Shown here: positions 34,463 to 46,080 of the stretch, in pieces
Numbering within the stretch: position 1 is the first letter of the stretch
Layout of the letters: each line of letters begins with the position of its first letter
The notes under the pieces: model-generated
The model's database searches: none
Told to the model about the DNA's origin: nothing
The model's input: only the letters and a program-made list of their open reading frames with translations
NCBI GenBank assembly: GCA_902729315.2
Contig: LR746272.1
Location: 11,464,327-11,528,326, forward strand
DNA: 64,000 nt
Source: Spirodela intermedia
Lineage: Eukaryota; Streptophyta; Magnoliopsida; Alismatales; Araceae
Direction: 5' to 3'
Translations under genes and position numbers: made by a program

Positions 34463-35692
34463 ATGGCAGGGACCGTCGTCGTGTTTGACTTCGACAAGAC
34501 GATCATCGACTGCGACAGCGATAACTGGGTAGTTGATGAGCTTGGCGCCACAGAGCTCTTCGAGAGTCTTCTCCCCACCATGCCGTGGAACTCCCTCATG
34601 GTGAGCCGCTCATCCGCCTCAACACAATCTCCCTTTCTGCAGATTGTTTTTCTCCATGCGGTCTGTAGGGAAGGAGACATGGCCGCTTCCCCTTCTTTTT
34701 ATTTTTTGTCACTCTTTGATAGAAGAGGAAGGAGATCCTAGGGCACAAAGAATGGGTGGGTTCTCACATCTGCATTTCTTGAACCGTTGTCCTCAGGATC
34801 GAATGATGGTGGAACTCCACGCGATGGGCAAATCCATAGAAGACATTGCGGACGTCCTGAGGAGAGCCCCTTTGGACCCTCACGTCGCTGCGGGCATCAA
34901 ATCCGCTTACGCTCTTGGGTAACATATTTACCCATTCAGTAATTTTGCAACGAAACCTAATCGTTTAATAAGTTCCTACTAGTAAAGCTCTCTTTATTTG
35001 AGCCTCACAGAGAGTGCCTCCGTGTCTCCTGCAGATGTGAACTGAAGGTTGTGAGCGACGCAAACTTATTCTTTATCGAAACTATTCTCGAGCATCACGG
35101 CCTTCTCAGTTTCTTTTCGGAGATCAACACTAACCCCAGCTACGTCGATGAGGAAGGAAAGCTGAGGATTTCTCCTTACCATGACTTCAAGCAATCATCC
35201 CACGGCTGCCCCCTCTGCCCTCCGAACATGTGCAAGGTATGGGCGAGCTATCTACCCTCAAACTTCTCGGGTCTGGCAACAGAAGGCCATTATAGAATCT
35301 AAAGAGGTTATCTTCACCCCACGCAGAGCATGATCCTCGAACGAATGAGTGCCTCCGTCTCAGCGAGTGGGAAGAAGAGATTCATCTACTTGGGAGACGG
35401 CAAGGGGGACTACTGCCCATCCCTTAGGCTGACGGACGAAGACTTTGTGATGCCGAGAAAGAACTACCCTCTGTGGGAGTTGATCTCCGGAAACCCCGTC
35501 CTGGTCAAGCCCAAGGTCCACGAGTGGAGCGACGGAGAGGAGCAAGAGAGAGTCCTCCTCCAGCTCATCAATCAGGCCATCTCAGCCGACGCCAGCGGCT
35601 CCTCCCAGCTTCTCGCGATCGACTGCAAGTTTGAGACGCTTCCAATGCCCGCCCGCGAAAGCCTGCGACAGGCTCTTCCCCTTCGCCTCTGA
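34463..35692 (+). CDS. HAD-type phosphatase, PHOSPHO1/PPsPase-like (second intact gene)
   Basis: Four exons (34463-34600, 34797-34918, 35035-35236, 35327-35692) give 275 aa. Exons 1-3 have the same sizes (138, 122, 202 nt) and phases as the paralogue at 23371-24616. Motif I is DFDKT at residues 9-13, with Lys where the paralogue has Gly. The GDGKGD acidic motif is at 177-182, and a PLCPPNMC segment ends exon 3. Like its paralogue it is expected to be a soluble Mg-dependent phosphatase induced by phosphate shortage, acting on phosphocholine, phosphoethanolamine or pyrophosphate. Its C-terminal tail (from about residue 250) shares nothing with the paralogue. Two P1BS sites and a TATA-like AATAAATAG at about 34326 lie upstream. 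All catalytic residues are present. Confidence 0.93.
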
Positions 35693-36962
35693 CTAACGGA
35701 ATTCGCGTTACCCCACTACCTTGCTAGGAAACGGGACAAAAGAACCCTCTTTCCCCTACCTACTTTGTTTCCAACTCTCAGCTCCGTCTAGAATGAATGG
35801 AGGGAGACGTATGATCTTCTCCGTTCGCTGTTATCGCTGGTCGCCTGCGAGTCAAATGTGGAGTGGTCGTCCGAGGAACTAATATAGAATAAACTTTACG
35901 CAATGTCACCAAACTATACTACCTCTGTCAAAATAGACAGGGCTTAGTCTTCTTTTTTTCAAAAGTCGGCGCCAAATACCATGAATTCTCCTTCATATAT
36001 GCATAAAGAAATGAACTGATGCATGTACGTATATACACCTAATTTTAACTGTAAAATCAAGAATATCTGAGGTTGGTAACGAGCTGGATTAGTGCTGATC
36101 ACTGTGGCATCGAGTCCTGTTCTAGTATCAAACTAAGAGTGAAAAATTAGACTTAGAAAAGATAATAGATCAGACCAAGAAGCCAAAAGCTTTATTTTCT
36201 CCCCCACCTTTCCGTGACATTACCTCACATCTGGAAGATCTGTAAAGACAACTCAATGTGTACCGACCAATGTGATTAGCTTGGGTTGTACGAAAGAAGC
36301 TCGCATTATCATTATCGAGTTATCGATCGAGCAGGTGGCGCTGATTATCCTTCCAATCGAAGGAATTTCCGCTTGGGTCGTCAATAGAAGAGCCTTGGCC
36401 AGGGAAGCCAACCTGCCCGAGCGCATCCCCTCGCCAGCTGTTGGCCCCTCTACTCCACAACATACTCGGGGAGGGATCGCCTTGAGCCCATCCGGGATTT
36501 GCGGAGACAGCGGGTCTTCCCGGTGCTCGAGTGCCGCCTACAGCCTACCGGGACGGGGAGGGAAAGAAGGCCACAAAGACGGAGAGGCTCTGGCGCGTCA
36601 AACGGAGGAGCGTGCCGTAGGACACCTCGCCGCTTGGGGCCAAGGGAAGGCCAGCTGTTCGGCCTACCCCCTTCTTGCTGTGGACAAGCCAGAACGAATA
36701 ATGACAGCAACTCCCTCATTATTAAATCACTATAAATAATGAAGATGTACACGAGAACAGCTCGTCACCTCACAAATGAATGGAATAGAACCACCCCTCC
36801 CCCCAACTGTCTTCATTCCCTTCCGCTTTCTATATTTTCTTCCGTATCTACACTATCAGACTACGGCCCCTCCCGGTTAGGGAGGGAAAAAAATGGGCAC
36901 ATCTCCCACCCACGGGAAACAGCGCCGGCACCGACCCTTTACTGTCGCGTCCTTCCCCCGGC
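35693..36962. other. Intergenic between two convergent genes
   Basis: It holds the 3' regions of the plus-strand phosphatase and the minus-strand NDL gene. A GC-rich block lies at about 36410-36690, with open frames on both strands and no recognised family. Confidence 0.5.
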
Positions 36963-39900
36963 TCACACTTGTAGCGAGACCCTCGTCTTTATAGGCTTCA
37001 GCTTCAAGCCCATGCTCTCCGGAGACAGCAGCTCAGGGGAGATGCATGACGGGCTGAGAGGGCTCCTGGGGCTGCCACTCAGCCGCGCCGGTCTGTAGAG
37101 GCCGTAACCCATGAGGAAGAATTCCATGGGCACCAGCATCGCGTCGGCCTGCTCCTCGGTCACCAGAGACCCGCATGACTGAACCTGTCCCGATTTTGAT
37201 GCGGGGGGAGTAAGGCAATGATTTAGGAGGCAGATTATCAGATGGCAAAGCGAATGGTGTTCATGAGAAAAGGATGGTGAAGTCATACCTCAACCAAGGC
37301 GCTGTATCTCCTGTCGAGATTGGTGGCCATGTAGAGGGCCTCGGAATGGAAAGGCGAGCTCTCACCCACGAATATCAGGGTCCTACACCGAAGTTTCTTG
37401 AACCCTTCTGTGAGATCGTGTCTCCTGTGGGGAACATCAGCCGTTAACTAGATAGAGGGCAATAAGAGGCCGTTCAGGTCATCGTGGAAATAAATGAGAG
37501 CGTACCCATTGACTGCTTGGAGAAATCTCCACACGTTTATACTCTGCCTCTCGTCTAGAAGCTGTAGAGACAAGAAATATTGTCAGACGACCGATAATTG
37601 AAGTATTCGGTTCGCAACCGAAGAAACAATACAGTGTATGATGAGTACTAACACTTCTGCAAGCCTTTACTAGATTCGATTCAGGGATCCGTGCGTCCTG
37701 TAGACAGAAAGAGAGACTTGTTAACTGATGGGAAATATGGCAGATGATTCCCAACTGTTACGAAGAATGACCCATGAACAAAAATACCTTGCTAAAGTAG
37801 CGTTGAAGCAAGCATTCCTTTACCAAACCACACATGCCATAGAAATAGAGAAGATTAGCCATTACCTGCAGAACATGGAAGATCTTAGCAATAAAGTCTT
37901 ACACAGGGATCGCACTAATCAACATAATTAAAGGGGCAGCTCAAGGGTTGAACCTTGTTGTACAACCACTCAGTCCATGAGGGAGCTTTACAAAGAGGTG
38001 AGACCAGTATTAAACCAAGAACACGCTCCCTAAACTTCATCTGAAGGACGGCAGAAGCATACTCCCTACATTAGACATCAGTTGCATATGACCGCATCAT
38101 AGATCATTGCCTTCATTCAAGGGACTTACAGCGAAGAGGGTAAGGACATATGCACCACCAGTCACACCCAAGCACATCACTGCATGTAGTCTGGGAAGGA
38201 ACAAAATGACCACACAAATTAACATACTTCCAAGTGTCTAGAAACTTGAAAAGATCGAAAATCGCATACTGTACACAATTGGTCGAAGACCAAAATAACA
38301 TAGACTATTACCCAAAGAAGTTGAGAACATCAGAAACCTGATCTGCTAGGTCATCCACCGAAGGAACAGGAACATCTGAAGAAATCGGAGCAGCTCCTAA
38401 CTGCAAGAACTCTTGAGCAAAATTACGAAAAAGAATGTTGTTAACACAATATTCAAGGAGCTCGTAGCCATGTGATGATTGATGAAGATAGGATATGCAT
38501 CCTAAGTGGAGAAAATAACCGACCTCATGACCTGGAGGACTGATGTGGTAGATGCAAAAGTTGTGGAGCAGCAAAGAAGAAACTTCCGGGCAAAAGAATA
38601 GTACTTGGAAACAGGACATATCTGATCAGACAAAAATTGAAACTTAGATGCTTCCAGTTGGATGAAAGCATGATACAGATGAAATCAATTAATGAAAGAG
38701 AGTACATTGATAGAGCAAATGATCAACGTTGAAAAGTACATATTGATGCGTAACACAAGTGAATCACTTCACATAAGTGAAAAGAAAACGATTTTCTCCC
38801 AGAAAGCAACTTGGAAACAGCCCAATCTACAACAGGAAGTTGGGGATTTAGAAGCTAAAAAAATAGTAGCAGATACCAGTACTCACGATTTAGTGCGATG
38901 TCTGGATAGGTGATGAGGGCGGGTTTGTCTTGGTCGCCATATATAACAACAGACACTAATCCAAAGCTAGTTTGTACAATATGTTCCTGAGTGAATATGA
39001 CAGGCATGAGAAAATTAATGCAATGAATCAATTTATGGAAATTTTCACAAGAAAACGTCAAGAAAAAGCTCTCCATGTTATCAATAGGAACATCATGTAA
39101 GTTAAAAATGGTAAGCAAAACGAATGAATATGATTTAGAAACGTGAGGCATGGTTGAATATCTAAACAACAGTCACTAATGTTATCGCCATATGTTCACA
39201 ACCAATCAAAGAGGCATAAGAGAAAACTAACTACGGACATTTAAATATCATTTCAAAAAAACAGAAGAAATCATATTCTTACTAAACAGTTGTCATCAAT
39301 TTATCTAGAGTAACACCAACTTGCTATCTGCGTCATGCTCTTCAGATCATAAAACCCGTCTATTCAGCGTAGGCAGTAATCATCAGAAAGGAAAACATTT
39401 CAGTCTTTTTCTTCATCTTCTTTATTGAGTTGGTTTTTAGTTATCTTTGGACATGGAGGGGGCACGCAGGGAGGGGGGAGAGGAAGCACAGAAAACCACT
39501 GAATAATGTTTCTTTCCAAGGAATACCACTAATGTAGAAATATTAAACTCTTTTTATGATCTCAAGAACGCAACATAGATTATGTGTATGTGTTAGCCAA
39601 AAAAACACAACAAATATTTCCTTCCAAGAATCGTGAGAACTTAAACCTCAACAGGAACAACGTAAAAGAAAAACCATTGAAAAGGTTGGGAAAAGAAGAA
39701 CATAATCCCAAAGTGGAAAGGCAAGCCTATCATCTGAGAGCCAGGGAAAACAATAATAACCTTAGAAAATTCAACTTTCCCAAAGGGATGCCTAGGAGTT
39801 ACAAAAGAAACGTAGAAAACTATTTAACGGAAAAAGAACACGAAAAAAAATAACACTCCCACTAAACAACATAATCTTCGCCATCAATTAATCCCATCCG

Positions 39901-40674
39901 TGCGAAAAAAAAACAATAATTCGTGCAATCAGTCAACCTCTTCTTAGAATTTGAGGAGCAAGTATGGGATTTACCTAAAAGAAAAAAAACAACCCTCTGT
40001 AGTTATTTATATCTCCAGAAATAATAATTATTCACTCTATCAGGCTATCACCCTCATTTCAGATCCTCTGAGAACGTGCGAACGCCTAATCAGAAATGGT
40101 TACAACTGAAATTTGAATCCCCCATTGATCCCCCAATATTTCCATTCCGCCCCTCGCTCTTTGTGAGAGTGGGTGATCGGGTGGTTGGTTCTTATGAATG
40201 TGCTTACGTGAAATAGGTTGCTACAAGGCTGTTCATTAAAAATATTAAAAGATCAAAAACGAATATACGAAGCTTCTATCATTGGAAAAATTAGAGAGAG
40301 GAAATCGTTCCTTTATTAGATCATTGTGGACGTTGGATATGAGAACCAAATTGACTTTCTGAAATCAAATAAAACAGCCATCAGCTTACCAAAAACATGT
40401 ACAAACCCAAGCACTAATCAAGCATTGAGAATAAAAGAAATCCTGGAAAAGAAAGAAAATGCATAAAAACGAGAGCAACCGCGGGCACCGCTCCATCTCA
40501 AGCAAGAAAAGCAGACCAAATTGCTCAACAGAATCCTCAGAAAAGAGATGGAAAAAAAACAGGCGCAGCACAGAAATGCATGACCAGATCCAGCTGTCGA
40601 GCAAGTGTCCCTACCTTCCCCCCAAGAGATATCCTCTCAATGTCGATGGAAACGGAGCCGCTGGACTCTCCCAT
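36963..40674 (-). CDS. NDL: N-MYC downregulated-like protein (NDL/NDRG family)
   Basis: Eleven exons join in phase: 40615-40674, 38887-38986, 38524-38621, 38312-38400, 38130-38190, 37954-38040, 37788-37865, 37653-37697, 37506-37561, 37289-37424 and 36963-37184. The total is 1032 nt, 343 aa, close to Arabidopsis NDL1-3. Signatures include [93 protein letters not shown] and the Ser/Pro-rich end [20 protein letters not shown]. The fold is alpha/beta-hydrolase-like, and the family is regarded as non-enzymatic. In Arabidopsis NDL proteins bind the G-protein beta subunit AGB1 and influence auxin transport and root growth. Intron 1 (38987-40614) is by far the longest. The junction after CRS uses donor GTTAGT; relatives usually have CRR there. 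Confidence 0.93.
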
Positions 40675-42651
40675 GGCGTATGCTCAAAGTCTCAGAGAAA
40701 GAGGAGCCCCCCCTCCCTCTCCCCCCTCGAGATCCTTCCCGTCCCTGCCCTCCACTCCTTACTTCTCCCCCTTTTTCTTAGAAATATTCGCCCGCATTAG
40801 AATTAGTTAAATATGGAGAAATCGTTGGTCCCTTGACCCGGAGCTAACCATGGTTAAGACCACCGACGGACCCCCTCCTTCACGGGCGACATCTGGGACG
40901 GAAACCCTCCCACCGTACGCGCAGTTCCCAACTGGAGAGACACCCTAGCCTGGGTTAACTCTGGTTATAATGCCGACAGTTTGAAGCTAATTGACGAAAG
41001 TGACCGCACAACTCCCCGATAGTGACGTGCTTTCCAAGCCCAACCATCCGACGGCTCCCCTAGACTGGGTCCCACTGCTCTCCACGTGGTCGTATCCTGT
41101 TGGATCCTGCCAGCAAAACGTGAAGGAGATTAATGGGGCCTCGGAGGGCCCACTGGACGCTGGGTCAATCTCCGCCAACGGATGCCCGCCGATCTGCTGA
41201 CACGTTCGACCCCTGTAGCCACCTGGACGACGATAACGCGGGGTGAAGATCTGGAGGTCAAAAGGGCAGGTTGACGGCGCCCCCTCTCATAGGATTCGTC
41301 AGCGATATTTACGGGGCGGGCCTAATCATTTGGAAACTAAACCGTCCTTCTGCGTAAGAGAGGGAAAATGGAATCTACTTCAGACCTAGATAGGCAGAAA
41401 AGAGAGAGAGAAGGGGCCGACAGAACTGGTCGACGGGAAAGGAATCTAGTAATGGAGATGAGAACGTTCTTGAATTCTTCCACGTTTTCGTTGAAGTGTC
41501 AGACTACGTCGTCCCCCGTACACACTAATTTGTTTATATATCAAATCCCAGGGATATTTTTAGGGTGGGTAGCTTGGCATTATCGCCGTCGTCACCCGGA
41601 GAGGACATCCCCCTCCTACGGCGCCCGTCCTCCCCTGCTACGGCGTAGAGCTCTGAGCCGCCGCGATGGGGACGGCGACGACCTGACGGCCGCTGATCGG
41701 AGAGAAGGAAGAAAGGGATGGAGAATGGACCAAAGGGTATCCGTCGCCGTCTCCAAAGAGTCCCCCGGTTGGTACCGGGTACGCTTTCGGACGGAGAGAG
41801 CTTGCGGCCCCCTGACGGAGTCCGCCCCGTGCTTGCGATGGCTCTGCCGTGGGCCCGCCCGGCGACTGTCCCCCGCCGGAGGAGCTGCGCTCGCCAGCTA
41901 TCCCTGCACGCGCCGCCCACTGTCGAACACGTTATGCGCGTGAACGGCGACGGACAGACAGGCCCTCCCGGCGTCCGTGCCGGCCGGCGCCTCCACCGTC
42001 ATGTGCATTAACCCCAAACAGCTACAGCCCATCAAGGCGGCGCCGGTGAGCCCGCCGGGGAAGATCACCGGAGATGACGACGAGGGGGTCCCCAGCTGCC
42101 TGCCCCACCGGGCAGTTGTCGCTACCAGCTCGCCACCCGCTCCATGTCCTTCCAACAGCCGCACGCGCACGGGTGTACCCACACGTGTGTCGACAACCTC
42201 AGGGCAAGAGGGCGACTCCTATCCATGGAAGCCAACCATAGTCCACAAAGAACCTATATTTTTATCAAGATACGTCTAGCCCGACTGATAAATACGGGAT
42301 ATAATGGAGGAGGAATATGAGGGATCAGATGAACGAAGCGAGTCTCTATCTGACACCGACGGGTGGCTGGTGAGGAGTCCATGAGGACGCTGTAGGTGGC
42401 AAACAATACAAGGATGAGACCGAATGAAAGGGAGATTATCAAATTCAATATGAGGTGGCTGCAAGGGGAGATTCGTGTGTCGCCCATCTGCAACGCAGCA
42501 CCCATTTTCTATCCGGATGACCCAAAACCTGTGTATTCCCACAGTAAGATGTTAAAATACTATGGAACAGACAGTGCAAGGTGGCCGTGTTTTGAATTCT
42601 CTCGAGCCAGGCGGCAGAAGGTGAAAGAAAGTGAGGATTAGTTGACTATCT
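40675..42651. other. Intergenic: NDL promoter and GC-rich unassigned DNA
   Basis: The first 150 bp are pyrimidine-rich on the plus strand and probably form the NDL 5' UTR. From 41600 to 42200 the DNA is GC-rich with overlapping open frames on both strands. None has family motifs or a convincing start context, so no gene is called. Confidence 0.45.
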
Positions 42652-45600
42652 TCAATCGCTGTCTTCCATCTCCTCGTCAGAGGGGGGGTTCTCCACGTCG
42701 CTCTCGCCGCTAATCTCACCGGCGGCTTTGGAGGGGGCGGGAATATCCTTTGCAGTGTGGTTGTGGAGCTTGTACCTGATGAATCTCGCTATGTCTCTCT
42801 CTCCGCCCTCCTTAGATCCTTTGCGTTTTCTCCCATCCCCCGGAGCTGATTTCATATTGCGTGCAGCAGATAAGAACACGTCGTCCATCATCTCTACTTC
42901 CTGATCATTAGTTTCTTCCTCGGCTGAAGAACCTCCCTTACTGTCAAAAAAGAAGATATCGCCATCCTCCTTTCTATTGGACTCAGAGGGCCTGGCCACA
43001 GTGGAAGCCTTTGGTTCATCAAAGAGAAGCTTGCTTTGCAGTCTGGATAGATCAAAATTGTGCACCTTATAACCACGATCTTCAAGGTTCAAAAGCCATT
43101 CTGCGAAAAGAAAAATTATAACCCATGTCAGTCGAGAAGCTAGAAAAAGAATAAGACACATAATTTTGAGTATAAACCCACTGAGAAGAGATTCAGGTGA
43201 GGCTGCATTTTTTCCGACGAGCTTTTCTGCCCCAACTCTGTCGGTGATCAACTTGGTCAATGACGATCGAAGAGCTGATCTTGAGAAAGCATTTAGGTAT
43301 GCTGTCAGTTTAGCCTGATCTCCTCTTCCACTGCATTCAGAACGAATTTATCAGCATAAACAGATAAACAGTGTGGCCTCTTATAAGAAAAAGTCCCTGC
43401 AGTTACCGGGCAGCTCGGATGGCTTGATGGGTAACTATCAACCTTGCCACGTCAAGATTTTCAATGGAGAAATTGTCTGCTTCCCTCTCAGGATAAAGGA
43501 AAGAATACTCGACTGGTACCACTGAATCGTAGATGATATCTCGCAGAAAGGCTTCATCAACTGGATTCTGGATCACATGGCTTTGGTATCAGCTCAAAGT
43601 TTTAGAGTTTGTGAGTAATGATAATAAACACCTTTACAATTAATAGGAGAATCGTCCGAGTCATCCAATTCAAGTCATATAAAACTAAACTTGCAATGGC
43701 TAACATGTTGATCTGCTGTGATTTCCTCTTTCTTATTTTTTGAAACAGCGAATGCGTCTGTGTTAAACAAGAATGACCATTCAAAGATAAGTTGCCGGGT
43801 GACTCTGTAGGAACACCCAAGGTATTCTAACAGACAGATCCTAGAAGCATAGCAATGATGATGCCTATCTTTTGACTAAATTGCTCGTTACAATAATGAG
43901 TCACCAAAAGCCATCAAGGAGAAATTCAATTTAAGAAAACCTAGTCATAATCTTGGAATGGAAATTGGGGAATGATAAGAATGATTTTATGAGTGCTCAT
44001 AATAAACTGAGAAAAAAGGTATTCGTAATAAACCGAGAAAAACATACACTCTGGTCGGCGATCATAACGATGGGTGCATGCAACACTATGATTTGCTGAA
44101 TTAAAATGAATTCACACTACATGGAAAGACCAACCCTTTCATAGGTTGAAAGCTCCCCAAACACTATAAACTTTTCATCCATAATGTACAAACAAGAGAA
44201 GTTTTCAGCTAATATGTGTTACTTCAAGAGAATGCGCATAACAATATATTGCCCATGAAATGTTTCGATATATTCTTAATTGTTTGAGCGTATTGCTTAC
44301 CACAAGTAAACTAGAAGGCAGATCTCCGTTTAGCAGCAACACCAGTAAAATCTCTGTCAGATACCATGAAGAGGTCAGATCGAGAACAACTATAGTGAAG
44401 CATGAAATTTGATCATCCCATGTCAACAAGCAACGGTTGATGTTCTGGCCTAGGTCAGATTGGGCATTTCTACATACCGACTTCCAGATACACTCGTGAA
44501 ATAGTTTCACTGGCGGCCCTCTAAAATCTCATAAGTGAAAATGCCATGAGCAGAACAGAGGAAATCTGGAGCTAAAAGTTTCACATGAAGGCCAGAGTGC
44601 TAGAAGACCACATGACAAGTATAAGAGGACGGATGGCTGCACCTCACAGTTATCCTTCACTGTCCATTATTTGGGGATCAGAATATAATTTGGTTATTAT
44701 GTAAAAATTCTTTTACAGGAATAAAACTGATACCATCGGGATTACTTGGTCGAGTCCAGAAAAGTGTTTGCAATAACTCCTAAAAGGCATTCTCGTGGAG
44801 CTAAATGCTTGCTCATTCTCAAAATCGAGAGGCGTAAGATGGCCATTTGTCAACAGTTAACAGCCAGGTTTTGCAATCGTCTGGCTTCCTCGTCCTTGAT
44901 TAGCTGGAAGGTGATTTAGCGCGGGTTTTTTCATAAAAAAACAGAGAATCCCGTCTAAAATGCACAATGAAAAAAAAAGAGAGAAAAAAAATTATTGACG
45001 TGATGTTTTCAAACTACTAGCGCACAATGCAGGTACTAGAAAATGGAGGGCCTCCCTTCTAGCTTCGTAGGTATTCTGAAAATATCATGAAAGGATGAAA
45101 AACAAACAAATCAAGCATATCAACGCCATTCTATTCATAGGCCTAAAATGAATACCCCGTCAAGTTGCACATGAATCGTTGTTCACTGACCAGAGTTCTT
45201 TAAAAGAGGAAAACGAAAGATACCATATCACTAATCAAGTGAACGGGAGTGAATAATTACCGAAGAAGTCAAGGCTCTTAAAGCCTGTTATTGAACCGAC
45301 GGCCCAAACCTTCAATTCGCTCCTGAGTTCTGGACTCGAACCTCCCGTCTTCTGAAGCTTTAAACGCAACATTAGGAGGAAGACCTCGGCAATCACAACC
45401 CCGGACAAATAACGAACCTGGCACCCGGATTTTGCTAACGCATTACGAATTTCTTCGTTAACAAAAGGGAAAAACTCCTGTAAAGCGTCTCCACCGTCCG
45501 TCCGCCGCGCCGTCCAAATGCGAACCAAATCAACGAAGCACGGAACCAAACAATCGGAGGCACCATTTCCGTCACAGTTCCTGCTACTGCAAATGCTGAT

Positions 45601-46080
45601 GTAGCTCGAAACCCCTTCTACCAAAAGGTAAATTTCTTTCCTCAGCTTCCTCAGCTCCTTGGTGGAGAATTCCTCGCAGGGCTTCTCGACATCCAACATA
45701 ATCCTCTGCAGCTCATACACGACAGGTGCAAGCAGAGCGATGCTCTTTTGCCCACTGCAGGAAACCGAGCAAGCAGCAAGCAGCTGGAGAAGGTCCCTCA
45801 CCGCAAAAACCCGGCCTAAAACCTCCTTAGCCGAAGAAAAGTTCTCGTAGTAGCTCACGGCGGAGTAGAACCACACGACCTCCAGCTGTGGATCAGCTCT
45901 GGACTGCAGAAGCCGAAAGAAAACAGAAAGGAAGCCGGACAAATCACATGTTCCCTTGCGGATTTCGCCAAGGAAACGGTCAATGGAATCCTTCAACAAG
46001 GACTCGTATGCCCCGCCAGCAAGGCGCCCGAAGCCTGGAGACTTCGCCATAGCCGGAGATTCGAGAAGTATTGGGTCCAT
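42652..46080 (-). CDS. Plant protein of unknown function with acidic tail
   Basis: The proposed exons are 45261-46080, 44478-44518, 44301-44351, 43407-43567, 43182-43330 and 42652-43100. They total 1671 nt, 556 aa, all in phase with GT-AG borders. The start is the first ATG (MDPILLESP); the longer open frame begins only at a TTG. The first 273 residues are helical-looking (AKSPGFGRLAGGAYESLLKD, then SYYENFSSAKEVLGRVF). Later blocks are LRDIIYDSVVPVEYSFLYPE and KWLLNLEDRGYKVHNFDLSR. The C-terminus has a basic GRKRKGSKEGG patch, a possible nuclear signal, followed by a very acidic end (SDEEMEDSD). I recall similar plant proteins only as uncharacterised. The two small exons 2 and 3 (41 and 51 nt) are the weakest part of the model. 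Confidence 0.78.

Noticed and set aside
36272-36752. Overlapping open frames on both strands
   Set aside because: GC-rich DNA keeps frames open by chance. No motif, no splice partners, and it lies between the convergent ends of two genes.
41368-42279. GC-rich frames up to 191 codons
   Set aside because: Overlapping frames on both strands, low-complexity translation and no family likeness; not supported as a gene.
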